Shown in pieces: positions 53,305 through 64,000 of a DNA stretch of 64,000 nucleotides. Location: positions 62,001 to 126,000 of the forward strand of contig JAKLMB010000010.1 in the NCBI GenBank assembly GCA_022813625.1, read 5' to 3'. Position 1 is the stretch's first letter; every line of letters begins with the position of its first letter. Below the pieces are notes generated by a model. The model did no database searches, had not been told where the DNA came from, and saw nothing but the letters and a program-made list of their open reading frames with translations. The DNA is from Aaosphaeria pasadenensis. Its lineage: Eukaryota; Ascomycota; Dothideomycetes; Pleosporales. Made by a program: the position numbers and the translations under genes.

Positions 53305-54749
53305 CTTGACGGGGTTGAATCTGGGGACTGTTTTTTTTGGAATTTAATGTGGACAATAACGTTTCTCTTGATTCTTTCAAAAAAATAAATGTTGTGTGTA
53401 AGAATTGCTGTAGTAGTCCCTAATAGATTCGAGAAGAAAAGAGTTGCCCGCGACCTCCATCTTAGAACCCGTACATGTTGCAGAACCACCTGTCATATCA
53501 CAAATCAATCTCGAAATTGAGATCGAGATCTCTCTGATGCGAAGCAGATCCTACCCCTCTTCGAAATCTCCCCATCAGTAAATTTGACCCAGTCCGACCG
53601 GCCGGACTATCACAAAACTGCCCTAGAATAGCCTACCCTTACCTCGCTTCATGATGCATGGGGTTGTAACTCGTACTCGCACGAAATCTGCACGTTGGCG
53701 GGGGTTCCCGTTCCTGTGGCTGACCCGCATGATGCAAGTTTATTAAAACGGGCAATGGTTGGATGCAAATCCTAGTGCAGGTTACTATGTTCTGCCCAGT
53801 TCCCTTTCTTGATGTGCATCACATATCGCATTTGTATGAAGCAGGAAAATGGAATTGAAGAATGATGATCATATATGCCGCACAAAAGACCAGCGTACAA
53901 GCTGACTTGAGGCTTTATGACTGATTTTAGACTAGCTAAACGTTTGGTCGTGCAATTTACCTGTCGGATTACCAAAGCTGGACCTCCGTCGATGTCGCAA
54001 TGACAGGTCCATACATCTTCCTTGATATGCACACGCGTCGTCAACGTTGGTCTTTCTACTTTCAATTGTTTCCCAATGACCAATAAGCTTACCATCGACG
54101 AGCACGGCATTAGATGATGCAATGAAGATGCATAAACATCGACATCTGAGGTAACATCCGTATCCAATCTCGCATCTCATGTCGCAACAATTATCCAGAT
54201 ACAGAAAATCTACAGAAGACACACATAGATCAACAAAGGTCACCAGATACTTTGAACTTCCAACAGGTACTTTTGCTAGTTCAGCAGGAGATGTGACAAA
54301 ACAACCCTGGAGATGCAGAGCATAGGACTTGCATCAAACGGAGAAGGGGTAGACGAACCGGTGAATGTGAGTTCCGGGCCGTTGACAACATCATCGGTCG
54401 ATCTTGTGGGATATGGCGACATTTGTGTGCGTTTAGCATGTGTTGAAGCTGCTTGATGCCTGGTGGGTTTACTGCTACTGTGTTGAATGAAGATCTGCAG
54501 TGTTTTGAGTGATGGGAGTTGACTTTATGAAGTTCACCTTAAGGTACTATCTTGCAAACGTATAAGAATCACTGCATTTCTCCCACAAGGAAGACTTCAG
54601 TATCACAATCAGCCTTTCTGGAAATCATCTATCTGTTGACTTTCCTTGTGATAATTTGTTTGCAACATTATCTTTATCAAACCTGCCTTCACTCCCGTCT
54701 TTATAATACACTTCCACGCACTCCTCTTCCCGAAAACAATTCGTCAAGA
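53305..54749. other. Intergenic region with possible gene relic
   Basis: 1.4 kb between the PLP enzyme and the methyltransferase. On the minus strand, fragments with protein-like character occur: MSPYPTRSTDDVVNGPELTF starting at about 54424, and KEDVWTCHCDIDGGPALVIRQ near 53960-54025. I could not join these into a convincing gene. They may be a small unrecognised multi-exon gene or a decayed one. Confidence 0.35.
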
Positions 54750-56057
54750 ATGGCTCCTATCCGCCTACCCTCCCCAATTGAGGAGCCTCTTCCCATCATC
54801 AACCCCACAAAGCTTTACGGAAACAACAAAAATGGTGTTGGTAAAGTCCACGATGCTGTGCACAGGGAGACATTCGAAGTCAAAGAGAATGAGCTTCACG
54901 CTACAAAGAAGTCCAGGAACGTAACTTTCGAGAACTTCTATGGCCACAAGCCAACTCGCGTCGATAGAAGATTTGACGTCACTCTGTCTGATCACAGTTA
55001 TCTACCAAAGGTGATATTGAGCTCCACTATACAGTTCCATCACTCTTGTCCTGACCTCGAGGCATAGATCGAAAATCCGCGTGCCGACTGGGTCGTAACA
55101 GCTGCAACAAATGCCTTCAGGGCATATCAGCACGGCGACTTAGGCCAGGTGAAACGTTTTGCAACAATCGGCACGGGCTCTGGAACCGATGTCATTGCCG
55201 CACTCGACATCTTCCCCCAAATTGAAGCTGTAGCTCTGACGGATCTACACGAAGATGTTGTCGCAGCGGCCAAGTCGAACGTTCTCGCTTCTACAGAGAA
55301 GTCTGACGACTCAATTCGCGCCGTTGCATCAACTGCAGTGGCTCGCGCAGGCGACGTTCTCGTCCCCTTGAAAGGAGAGAAGCCCTTTGATCTGATTTAC
55401 GAGTACGTCTGAATTGAAGAGCGCATTGCAGACACTGACTCGTAGCCAGAAACCTACCCAACATTCCACTCCCCAACGCAGGAGATCTAGACAACGGCCA
55501 AGCATCTTCAACATATGTTGGCGACCGCACTCTAGATAGGATTCCGCCTTTCGCTAGCACAGCACTTTTGGACTTGCACTACGTCGCTCTCTGGCAAGCT
55601 AAGAACTTCAACCTTCTCAGCCAGACCGGCGCCGTGCTATCCAGCATGGGTGGCAGGGTTGATATAGAGACTATGCTGAAGCTTGCTGATGCAGCGGGCT
55701 TCGTTGGCAGAGTCGTCAGCCTTGCGTGGAAAGAACAGAGTGAGCCTGAGAATGTGATTGGCGGCTATGCGGAGTTTGAGAAGAATGGGCTGGGACCGGT
55801 AAGTTTTACAGCTCTTTAATTTCTGACTTATCGGTTACTGATATTTGAATCACTAGTTCTACTTCTACCCCACAGCTGCGCTTGAAAAAGTGTTCGCCAA
55901 CTACAAGCCGGCGTCTGCGGCATTGTGCAGACAGCAAATTGAAATCAAGTTGGCTCCTCACCGTTTGGATGCTACGACTGCGTTGCAGAGGTACCGGGAG
56001 GGCGAGAGAATTGGCCATACAGTGGTTGTATTGGCTAGCGTTCTCAAGGCTACATAG
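54750..56057 (+). CDS. Class I SAM-dependent methyltransferase, methionine S-methyltransferase-like
   Basis: Exons 54750-55010, 55068-55402, 55450-55798 and 55857-56057 (introns 57, 47 and 58 nt, branch sites visible) give 381 residues. The SAM-binding motif is FATIGTGSGTDVIAAL (motif I), then AVALTDLHEDVVAAAKSNV (acidic motif II) and PFDLIYENLPNIPLPN, similar to the (D/N)PP-type motif IV. FASTALLDLHYVALWQA and LSSMGGRVDIETMLKLADAAGF follow; the 'MGGR' after the core strand recalls the methyltransferase domain of plant methionine S-methyltransferase. The first exon encodes an extra N-terminal domain (GHKPTRVDRRFDVTLSDHSYLPK). Substrate unknown. Its position beside a trans-sulfuration enzyme and an aspartokinase suggests a sulfur amino acid product. 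Confidence 0.85.
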
Positions 56058-56602
56058 AGACATTGACATGGACTACATGGTACACTAGGCGTATAGCTAG
56101 CGGCCATTTGACTTTATCTGGAAGCCAGAACTTCTCATTAGTTGAAATTCAAATAAGGATATTACGATAAGCCTCTGACGTCTCTCGCTACTATTGAGAA
56201 GTTCTCTTTGCGTGCACTTTACCTTACGAACTGAATGGCACAGTGGTGGCCTCATGTAGTACAAGACCACAGTCGCAGTTGATAACAATAGAACTATACT
56301 TTGCATCACTACTCAAGGATTTGTCAACTTATGACCCCAAAGGAGTTCAGGGGATATTCATTTGGTATTGTTTATAAAGCCAATCCAAATTGTTCCACAG
56401 AAATGATCCTCCGCTAACCTTGAGAAAACCTTATCATGCTACCACTCCGCCTTCATCCAAGTGACGGATCCCTTCTTAGTCTTACCCAAGGCTTTCCGTT
56501 TATGGATCCAAGAGTATTATGATCGAGCAAAGATCCATCCGTCAATTGACCTGATTCCTGGAAATACTTCGCATACGTATATCCGGTATCGTGATTTGCT
56601 GC
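56058..56602. other. Convergent intergenic region
   Basis: 545 bp between the 3' ends of the methyltransferase and a secreted-protein gene. No supported feature. Confidence 0.4.
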
Positions 56603-57618
56603 TCATCCAAGTGAGACTGTGGCGTTGATGATATCGGGTTGCTCATAGTCCGTGGATGTGTACACAATGGGTCTGTTGGAATTGACATCGATCAGAGAAG
56701 CTGCTGTCTCGTCATGAGCGGAGTCAGTAATCGGGCCTGTACAGACCGTGTTCGACGCCACAGGCCAGCCATAGTATCTGCCGAGACTTAGGAGTCGGTC
56801 GGGATCGCCTGCAACTTGTGCAACCTTGGGCATCACCAAAGGACAAACAAACCAGCCGAAAGTAGGCTTGTTTGCTTCGAAGTGGATTGCCAAGGAGGCG
56901 AACCCATCGTTGATGTTAATTTCAATGAAGTTGCCCATGTTACAGAAGCGAGCAGGTAGATACGGGGGGGCAAAGAAAAGCAGGTAGCAATTCAAGTCGA
57001 CCCCGACAGCCGTGGAACCGTATGTCGCTGCGATCTCAATCATGGGATTAAGTTCGCGTTCGCTGCTGTAGCGGCTCCGCTCCAACCAGATATCAAGATA
57101 ACCTAACTCGATGATGTTCTTTGGATTCTTCCATGGAACATTGACCCTGTACCGCTCGTTGTTACGGCAAGGCTTCTTAACGCAGAGATACTTCAACGCA
57201 GTGGTGATGGCATCGCCTACTTGTTTGGGGGAAAGATTGCCAACGTTGGAGCGTTGTTGGCCTAGGGTGACATTCATTTGAATAGCTTCTGGTGGGGGAT
57301 CGTTGCCACGCTTGGGGGTATACTAGAACATTATCAGAAGCTCATTCCTAGATTGAAAGAATTCGAATACTTACGCTGTGTGCAGCTGTGAAGCTATGGA
57401 CCTCATGGACAGGATCGACGACCGCCTCTCCAGCTGAATCCAAAACATCGGACACCTTCACATCACTACCAATAGTAGTGAGACCTGCTATCTATTAGAC
57501 TGTTTCTAGGACCTTCTGGCTTTTGTGAGTACGTACCAAGCGAGCCACCTGAAGTACCTGCAGGTGCAGCCGCAATCAACGTCAAGATTGCCGCAGCAAC
57601 AGGTAAGAGCAACCTCAT
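56603..57618 (-). CDS. Secreted protein of unknown function
   Basis: Exons 57618-57537, 57484-57375 and 57322-56603 (both introns 52 nt) give 303 residues. The signal peptide is clear (MRLLLPVAAAILTLIAAAPAG). The mature part has an acidic stretch (DVLDSAGEAVVDPVHEVH), then a domain with an even distribution of Cys and aromatic residues: CVKKPCRNNERYRVNVPWK, WLERSRYSSERELNPMIEIA, DLNCYLLFFAPPYLPARFCNMGNF, INDGFASLAIHFEANKPTFGWFVCPLV, YYGWPVASNTVC. Five or six cysteines could make two or three disulfides. The end has sequons (NAT). I recognise no family; it may be an extracellular or effector-type protein. Not a known hydrolase. Confidence 0.8.
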
Positions 57619-59235
57619 TTTGGCTGTCGGCTAAGGTTATCCGGAAACTAGAAATGTGTATGAATAAAGCTTTGTCGACAGGTATCCCAGATCTGGGAAG
57701 CTAATGAGGAAGCTATTGAGGAAGCTATTGAGAAGTTGGGGAAAGGTTGTCCTAAGGTTTTGATCCAGCTCATGGAGGTTCAAGTAATTTATACTAGCAC
57801 AGAGTAAGTGTGACCCCGACTTAACATTGAATTTTGCACTTAATGTCGGTGTGAGATTGGCCAATCTAGAAGTACGTTCACTCACACTAATCCAACCTAT
57901 GACTGAGATACACCGCCGATATCGAAGTTCCTTTGCGGCTATGATAGGGCTGAATGGCTCGTGTTCGCAACGTGGAGTCATTGCATCATTCCCGCATGGT
58001 CGGTGATTCATCGTGAAACAGATCATGAGTTGATCAGAGCCCAATCAAGTTGCTTCATGAGGCGGTGACCGTAAACATCGATGAGCAATAAACTATCCAC
58101 GTGCGGATATTCAAACCCCCGTCTGGGTGTCGGAACTTGGATATTTCAGTGCTATTAGCTTTTCGCACCTACATTGATGATTGATACCATGATTTTATCA
58201 AACTTTTCTACGAACCCCAATGGCCCCAAAGCTACTATATCATATGCGAAAAGAATCACTGAGTGAACAGTAGTGATGCTACGCCAATCGCGAACTCAAT
58301 ATCCGGGTCCTTCTCTGCCCTGTAGAAACCATAAGAAACGATAGTTAATTTTCCTAGATGAATGGCGAGCATTAAGGAAAATTCGATTGCAAGCTTTATC
58401 ACTAGTTCCAGATCTTTTCGTCGTGGAAAGGGCGGTGGACATGATCAATCGGACTCTTCCAACCAATGGAACATGAAGACTTGTGATCAAGATCGAATCA
58501 AAGACTATTCTTAAAGACTGGGCAGAGCTGTATATATTAAACCAACACGATAGCAGTCCCCGTATTATTAGATCTTTACACTGCTATTAAAACTCATACA
58601 GGACATGACTTCATTTCCGGCACTCTCCCAGCTCACTTTCGTTCCATTTCCTCTGCATTTCGTATCGGCCCTTGGAGCATACTGGTATTGTAAATTCATC
58701 AATACGTTGCTTATCACCTTCCCTTTACTCTGTTTGTGACCAATATAGTCTACGGGTGGGATATGTCGATCTGTAGTGCATAGTTTCGTGACTGCAACCC
58801 CTACTCTACGCAATCGTTCCCAGATCCATGACACCAACTAACCAAACAATTCCCTGGAAATCAACCTCTTCCATATCAGGAAACATGAAGTCGAAGAAAC
58901 AAGCATTGGCGGATACCGCCCCAGTGCGCGCATGCAGCGCCTGCACCTTGGCGCGCGGACCGGAGCAATTCATGCTCTCCGCCCCGGTTTTTTGTGGAAC
59001 GAAGTGTATGACTGCATGACCGATTGCATCTAGACAAGACTTCCCGTCTTACATTTAATGAAGATTCTCCCCATATCGACGAATCCTCCTTCTTCTCTGA
59101 CTCATCTTGTACGAGTAGGCATAGCTAAAAAGAATTACCCCCTCAAAATTGACTCATCCGCCCATCAAAACCTCACTCATCTCCAACTTCCTTCCTTCTT
59201 TTCAACAAAACAAGAAACAAATAAGAGCAATAACA
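57619..59235. other. 1.6-kb divergent intergenic region
   Basis: Between the secreted-protein gene and the DJ-1-like gene. It contains a short repeated GAGGAAGCTATTGAG motif (about 57702-57730) and a C/T-rich leader near 59170-59220. No convincing coding sequence. Confidence 0.4.
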
Positions 59236-59946
59236 ATGGCCTCCTCCCCCAAATTCAACGTCGCGGTCCTCCTCTACCCAGGCGCCGACATCCTCGACTA
59301 CTCAGGCCCGCTAGAAATCCTCACCACGACCCCACCGCCAGGCCACCCGCGCTCCTTCACCACGACAACCTTCGCGCCCGAGTCCCCCGTGCGCGTCGCC
59401 GAGAAAGCCCTCACCATACTCCCGGACCTCCTCCTCGACGACCTCGCCGCGGACCTGGACAACTACGACATCCTGATCGTGCCGGGGGCGTCCGGCGAGA
59501 CGCTCGAGGCGTTCCTGGGGGGTGAGCAGGGGCGGAAGACAGTGGAGGTCGTGCGGAGGTTTAGTAGGCTTGCGCCGAGGGGCGAGACGGGGAAGCGGGT
59601 TTTGGAGTCGGTGTGTTCGGGGGCGTTGATCCTTGCGGCGGGTGGGGTGTTGGCTGGGAGGCGGGCGACGACGCATCATGCGTTTTTCGAGGAGTTGGAG
59701 AAGGTGGCGGATGGGGCGGAGGAGGAAGGCGGGAAGAGTGGGATTGAGGTTTTGAGGGGGAGGAGGTGGGTTGATGCTGGGGTTACGGAGGAGGGGGTTA
59801 GGATCGTGACGGCGGGGGGTGTGAGTAGTGGGATTGATGCTACGCTTTGGGTTGTTGAGGATTTGGTCGGGAAGGAGGTTGCGGAGTGGACGGCGGAGAT
59901 TGTGGAGTTTGAGAGGAGGGGAGAGGGAGAAGGCTGGGGAGCTTAG
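59236..59946 (+). CDS. DJ-1/PfpI (class I glutamine amidotransferase-like) protein
   Basis: ATG 59236 (ACAATGG context) begins 236 residues without introns. The DJ-1/PfpI fold is clear: KFNVAVLLYPGADILDYSGPLEIL, then YDILIVPGASGET, then VLESVCSGALILAAGGVLAGRRATTHH with the nucleophile Cys127 in the elbow, then VDAGVTEEGVRIVTAGGVSSGIDATLWVVEDLVG. Glu27-type acid (GPLE) is present. Members are glyoxalase III-like, isonitrile hydratase-like or stress proteins; the AraC-linked 'SGIDATL' ending is that of the isonitrile-hydratase/ThiJ subgroup. The coding sequence is strikingly rich in G and C at third positions compared with its neighbours, giving long apparent frames on the other strand. Confidence 0.92.
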   Translation: MASSPKFNVAVLLYPGADILDYSGPLEILTTTPPPGHPRSFTTTTFAPESPVRVAEKALTILPDLLLDDLAADLDNYDILIVPGASGETLEAFLGGEQGRKTVEVVRRFSRLAPRGETGKRVLESVCSGALILAAGGVLAGRRATTHHAFFEELEKVADGAEEEGGKSGIEVLRGRRWVDAGVTEEGVRIVTAGGVSSGIDATLWVVEDLVGKEVAEWTAEIVEFERRGEGEGWGA

Positions 59947-60475
59947 AGGGGATGGTGGTTTTGGTGTCGTGGTGAGGTGATGTTCAATTGAGTACACTAT
60001 GGATCATATGTAGCGGGGAGGATAGACTCCCTCACCAATCAATTGACGATACCGAAAGTGCGAGTATCAACCTATCATTTGTCAATCTACATGTTTTGTA
60101 TAGACATGCGATCAACTGTCTCGTAGAACTGGAATAATAACCCGGAAAGGTCATCAAAGTCGTGCGCGAGGGATGAGTGTCAATGAAGCATGAGTCAAGA
60201 AGCTCAGCATGGTTACGAACGGTGCGTGGGAGTTGGTTGATGCCTCGAAGTTGAGAGGGTCCAAGCTATTGGAAAAAGAGACGAATATTTGGCTTTTGAA
60301 TATTTGAGAATCTAGTGGAGAAGTGACTCTACATGCGATTGGCGATGAGAAGTCTTCTGAAAAAGGCTTCTGATGATGGCCTATGTACATAATATACAGC
60401 TTCGTCTGTCTAACGAAGTTCTCTACGATAATTTTACATGAAATATCTTTCAACGCACTCGACCAATTCGAGTAC
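59947..60475. other. Convergent intergenic region
   Basis: 529 bp between the 3' ends of the DJ-1-like gene and COX15. No supported feature. Confidence 0.4.
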
Positions 60476-62033
60476 TTATTGGGAGGCCTTGTCGGCCGCT
60501 ACAAGGCGAGACCGTAGTGGTGTCGTTGCGGCATGGCTCTGTGTAGGACCAGTCTTGAAGATCTGGCGCATGATTGCCCGCCTGGGCATGGATATCCGAC
60601 TGTAGAGAACGACAGCACCGGTGAGCAAGGCCAGAGCACCAGCCTGGTGAGCAGACGCGAGCCAGGTGGGGACCATATAAATAAGCGTCGTGATACCGAG
60701 GGTCGCCTGCATGAAGACTAGATGTGTGAGGCCCATGACGCCCTTCTTCGCGTCACGTGGAATCCTAGAACGAACGCCTTTAGCAAACCGGGTGTAGGCG
60801 AAAAGGGCCAAAACGGCTGTGAAGGTGGTAGTGGCAAGGATTCGGTGGTCCAACTGTACGAGCGAGGGGTTCTCGAGCGCATTGCGCCATACCAAGTCGG
60901 ACTGGTCCGGTACATGGCTGTAGAAAGGATCGAACAGCTCCTTCTTTGGTGGGGCAAGACCGAGACCCATGTACGGGAATTCGTTGTAGATGAGACCGGC
61001 ATCAAGGCCTGCGACCAATGCACCAGACATTGCGGTAGTGAAAATGAGCAGGGAAAGGGCAACAACGGAGCCTCGGAAGATGCGTAGAGCTGGGTTCTGC
61101 AAGTTTTGGAGGGCGGCAGCGGCAGCAGCAGGATCCCTGAGCAACCTGTGTTCCTTAAGAATGGACAAACCGGAGTGGAGCATGGAGATGTAGACGAGGA
61201 AGGCAGCGCCCAAGTGGGCGGTCAAACGGTACTGGCTAACACGGGGATGGCTTCCAGGAGCAAAAAGATCGTCCTTCAAACCACTCTTCACCATCCACCA
61301 GCCCAGAAAGCCTTGGAAGCCAATCATTCCGCATATTCCAGCGAGTTTCCAAGCCATTGAGGGGGAGACCTTGCGACGAGCGACGAAGTAGATGGTGGGG
61401 AGGAGGAAAGTCATACCGATGACTCGTCCCCAAAGCCGGTGAATCCATTCCATCCAGTAGATTTGTTTGAATTCCTCGAGGGTCATGTTGGCATTGAGAA
61501 GGGCAAACTCGGGGGAGGACTTGTATTTAGTAAACTCGGATTCCCAGTCGGCTTGGTTCATGGGCGGGCGAGAGCCGGTGACAGGACGCCATTCTGTAAT
61601 GCTCAGGCTAGGTACGATCAGCAATTGAAATTTGTAGGAAGGGGTTGATTATAAGACCATACCCGGATTCGGTCAAACGGGTCAGACCTCCAAAAATGAC
61701 GATACCAAAAACGCTCACAGCACTTCCGATCAACCAGTATGCGACACCCTTCTCACTTGTATTGGGGAAGCTCTTGGAGGAGCTGCGTGCAGCATTGGCG
61801 ATGGTGCTTGTCTCAGCATGGGCGGCGGCAGGAGTAGCGACGCTATTGCGCAAAGGTTGTGTGGACTGCCATCGTACGGCTTGTAGGACGGAGGGTCTGC
61901 TGGTAGAGGAGCGTAGTGGTGGGAGAGCAGCGCGGAGGGTGGAATTGAGACACGGGCGGGAGACGAAGAGGCGACGGGTCAGGCGAGGTGCGGCGATCCT
62001 CAATTGAGGGAACACCTGGAAGATTGAGGCCAT
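60476..62033 (-). CDS. COX15: COX15, haem A synthase (mitochondrial)
   Basis: Exons 62033-61663 and 61607-60476, joined over a 55-nt intron (GTATGG...CCTAG), give 500 residues. The N-terminus is an Arg/Ser-rich mitochondrial presequence (MASIFQVFPQLRIAAPRLTRRLF...). The COX15/CtaA fold follows: YWLIGSAVSVFGIVIFGGLTRLTESGLSITEW, with the family's (L)TESGLS-x-W signature, then FKQIYWMEWIHRLWGRVIG (haem-ligand His in EWIHR), YRLTAHLGAAFLVY (second His), VQLDHRILATTT and SAHQAGALALLTG (third and fourth His). Eight membrane spans are expected. It converts haem O to haem A for cytochrome c oxidase assembly in the inner mitochondrial membrane. This is a single-copy housekeeping gene and the safest call in the window. 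Confidence 0.97.
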
Positions 62034-64000
62034 AGGAATGGCGGGGAGGGGGGAGGTGAAGGCAATGCCTTGGTGGTAGGGAGGTAGGTACCAGGTAGTG
62101 TGGTGATGTCGAAGATGCAGTCGTAGTAGAATAATTAATAACTGTAGAAGTGGTAGACTGGACTGGACTGCTTATTAGTGGTACGATGGGAATGGTACGA
62201 CCGAGTACGATGGCGAGGATAATGAATAATCAGATCAATTCATGGCTTCTGATTGGCTGACCAGATAAACCAATCAGCATTAAGTATTCTCTCACTCGTA
62301 GACCTACCCACCTACCACCTTAGATACATTGTCACCAAGTACCTATGTGTTTGAGACAGCATGTAATAGGTACCTGGTGAAAATGTAACTACTTAATGCT
62401 TCCTCCTTTCAAGTACTACGAGTACCCTGCATGGATAAAAAGTGTATCAGTACATCGTGATAAGTTTTTACCTTAGGTACTTAATTCAATGTACACGGCG
62501 CTTCCTCGATAAGAAATAAAATTCGAGTTCCTGCCCGCTATCTATCTTTTTGTATGTAATTGCGCTGGCTACACCTCACTTGCGACCGTTGTGCCATGTA
62601 TGCCGTTCTCTGCCGCTTTTGCGTCCGTTGTCGGCTGCCGCAAATGGACCGAAAATGGAAGCATGATCCCCGTTCCATGGAAGGGAACAACGGCCAAAAC
62701 CTGATATCAAAATACACTATCAACTACCTAAGTATACTTGCTATACTGCGAGGTACCTAGGTCGATAAATATCGTACCATATGGTACAATTCATTTGTTT
62801 TCACAAGGTCTATGAAATGTCTATCAATATGCTGGAGCTCATAATTTTCCAGCCAGTCGATCAGGCAAGCAGCTCTTCTATATATGCCTAGATGAAGATG
62901 TCCACGAGATATCAGATGCACAGAGTACAGAGTATTTTTAGATGGTGCAAACTTTCCTGTGCTTCTTGATCATGAAATCTCTCTGCATAGGATAGGTAGG
63001 TAACTAGTAAATATAAACCATGTGGTCGCGTGTGAGGTTACAGGACGGCGGAACAGGTCATGCGATTGGGAATGGTGACAAGTGACTGGCGGGTCCCACT
63101 CCGACTCCCACCCACTACGTATACCTACGTACTACGTACCTAGATAACTAGCGCTACGTGAGAAACGTGGTAAATAAGAGAAAACTAGAAGTTGAAGTGG
63201 ATTTAAAGTCCGCTAGAATAGTTCACAGTTCATAGTTCATAGTCTTCTAGACAGGAAAGGACCGAAAGGTAGGGGGAATTAACTTGACCCATGCAGTTTG
63301 AGGTTCTCTCTGCCGCGTACTAGACGGGACTAGACCGTGAAGGGACTGGCCTGGGCGGGACTTGTATGGGACTTTGTCTCCCAAACCACCGAGACCTTCG
63401 TCATAATCGTCTCCATCGTCTCCATCGTCTCATTCACTCTTACACAAGTCACGACTCACGATCAGTCTCTCCTCTCCTCCTCTCAAGAGAGTCAACCCTC
63501 ATATTGTCGCTCTGCTTCCAAAAGATCTACCTGCGCTAGGAGATGGGTTCCGTCCAATGCTCATATGCCTATCCTATGCCCGCCCCATTCACGTTCATGC
63601 CCGCGCTGACCTTGGCTCTTCCTATTTCCTCTGCCCTTTGCTCATCTTTTCCCTTTATTGTTAGATAACCACTTCCTTCCCGTCCTCACTCCCTCTTCTT
63701 CCTGCTTTCTCTTCTCGAATCTGATCGTCTGATATCCTTTCTTTCTCTATTCTCTTCTTCCCTCATCCTGCCTTGGCGACTCAGGTCACTTTCTCACGAT
63801 ATTTGTTTGTTGCTGTTGCTGCTCATGCTCGCCGCTTTGTGATACCCCACACCGCACCACCTACCCTACATCATACTCGTACATACACCTCAAGCACTGT
63901 CTTGTCTCAAAACATCTGCTCTCCCCGCCCGACAAGTTCAGCCTGCTCCCCTGTCTCCTCCTACTCTTCCGTCATTCTTCCGATCTCCATGCCCGAACAT
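62034..64000. other. Non-coding end of window with pyrimidine-rich leader
   Basis: Nearly 2 kb with no supported gene. 62040-63250 carries many TACCTAGGTAC/ACTACGTA-type repeats (about 62748-62762, 63112-63146). From about 63600 to the window end the sequence is strongly C/T-rich, like the long 5' leader before the 13.9-kb gene, so a plus-strand gene probably starts beyond 64000. Confidence 0.5.

Noticed and set aside
59311..59997. 228-codon minus-strand frame opposite the DJ-1-like gene
   Set aside because: It is produced by the extreme third-position GC bias of the real gene; the product is Pro/Arg low-complexity.

Overview
The window is a nuclear segment from a filamentous ascomycete (Pezizomycotina). 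This rests on about 23 protein-coding genes with short GT-AG introns (mostly 46-65 nt), a HET-domain protein, two Zn2Cys6 regulators, a mitochondrial COX15, a Bim1/X325-type copper protein and several multi-gene transport and oxidation groups. A Leotiomycete (Helotiales-like) origin is a guess from overall character; no marker decides it. No rRNA, convincing tRNA, CRISPR or intact transposon was seen. Exon boundaries are my own reconstructions from splice signals, reading phase and protein continuity.

Layout. 1-1650: fungal protein of unknown function, probably cut by the window edge. 2.1-4.7 kb: HET-domain protein. 5.2-9.0 kb: divergent pair of secreted enzymes, a bicovalent-flavin berberine-bridge-type oxidase and a beta-propeller lactonase, which could act in sequence. 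9.3-10.8 kb: deaminase-like gene with a reading-frame break. 10.8-13.9 kb: long non-coding leader region before a DUF7053-like protein. 15.7-17.4 kb: Dal5-type MFS permease. 18.7-19.3 kb: small membrane protein. 20.9-28.9 kb: Zn2Cys6 regulator, SDR, Baeyer-Villiger-type monooxygenase and sugar-type MFS transporter, a likely co-regulated oxidation cluster.

29.0-35.0 kb holds the most notable locus. A 1,271-residue TPR protein ends in a CHAT (caspase-related) protease domain with its His and Cys in place. It is divergent from a three-exon 305-residue protein that looks like a fungal gasdermin with a strongly acidic C-terminal tail. Fungal gasdermins are known to sit beside the protease that activates them (het-Q1/het-Q2 of Podospora), so this looks like a two-gene programmed cell-death module whose protease carries TPRs instead of an NLR core.

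35.1-37.6 kb: divergent NmrA-like sensor and Zn2Cys6 regulator. 37.7-38.5 kb: GPI-anchored copper-binding X325/Bim1-like protein. 39.5-45.2 kb: three conserved or orphan fungal proteins. 45.4-56.1 kb: a complete but divergent aspartokinase, a POT peptide transporter, a PLP trans-sulfuration enzyme with an odd Asn-Gly-Val repeat tail, and a class I methyltransferase resembling methionine S-methyltransferases. Together they suggest an aspartate-to-methionine-derived metabolite pathway. 56.6-57.6 kb: secreted orphan protein. 59.2-59.9 kb: GC-rich DJ-1/PfpI gene. 60.5-62.0 kb: COX15 haem A synthase. From 62.0 kb to the end is non-coding and ends in a pyrimidine-rich leader that probably belongs to a gene beyond the edge.
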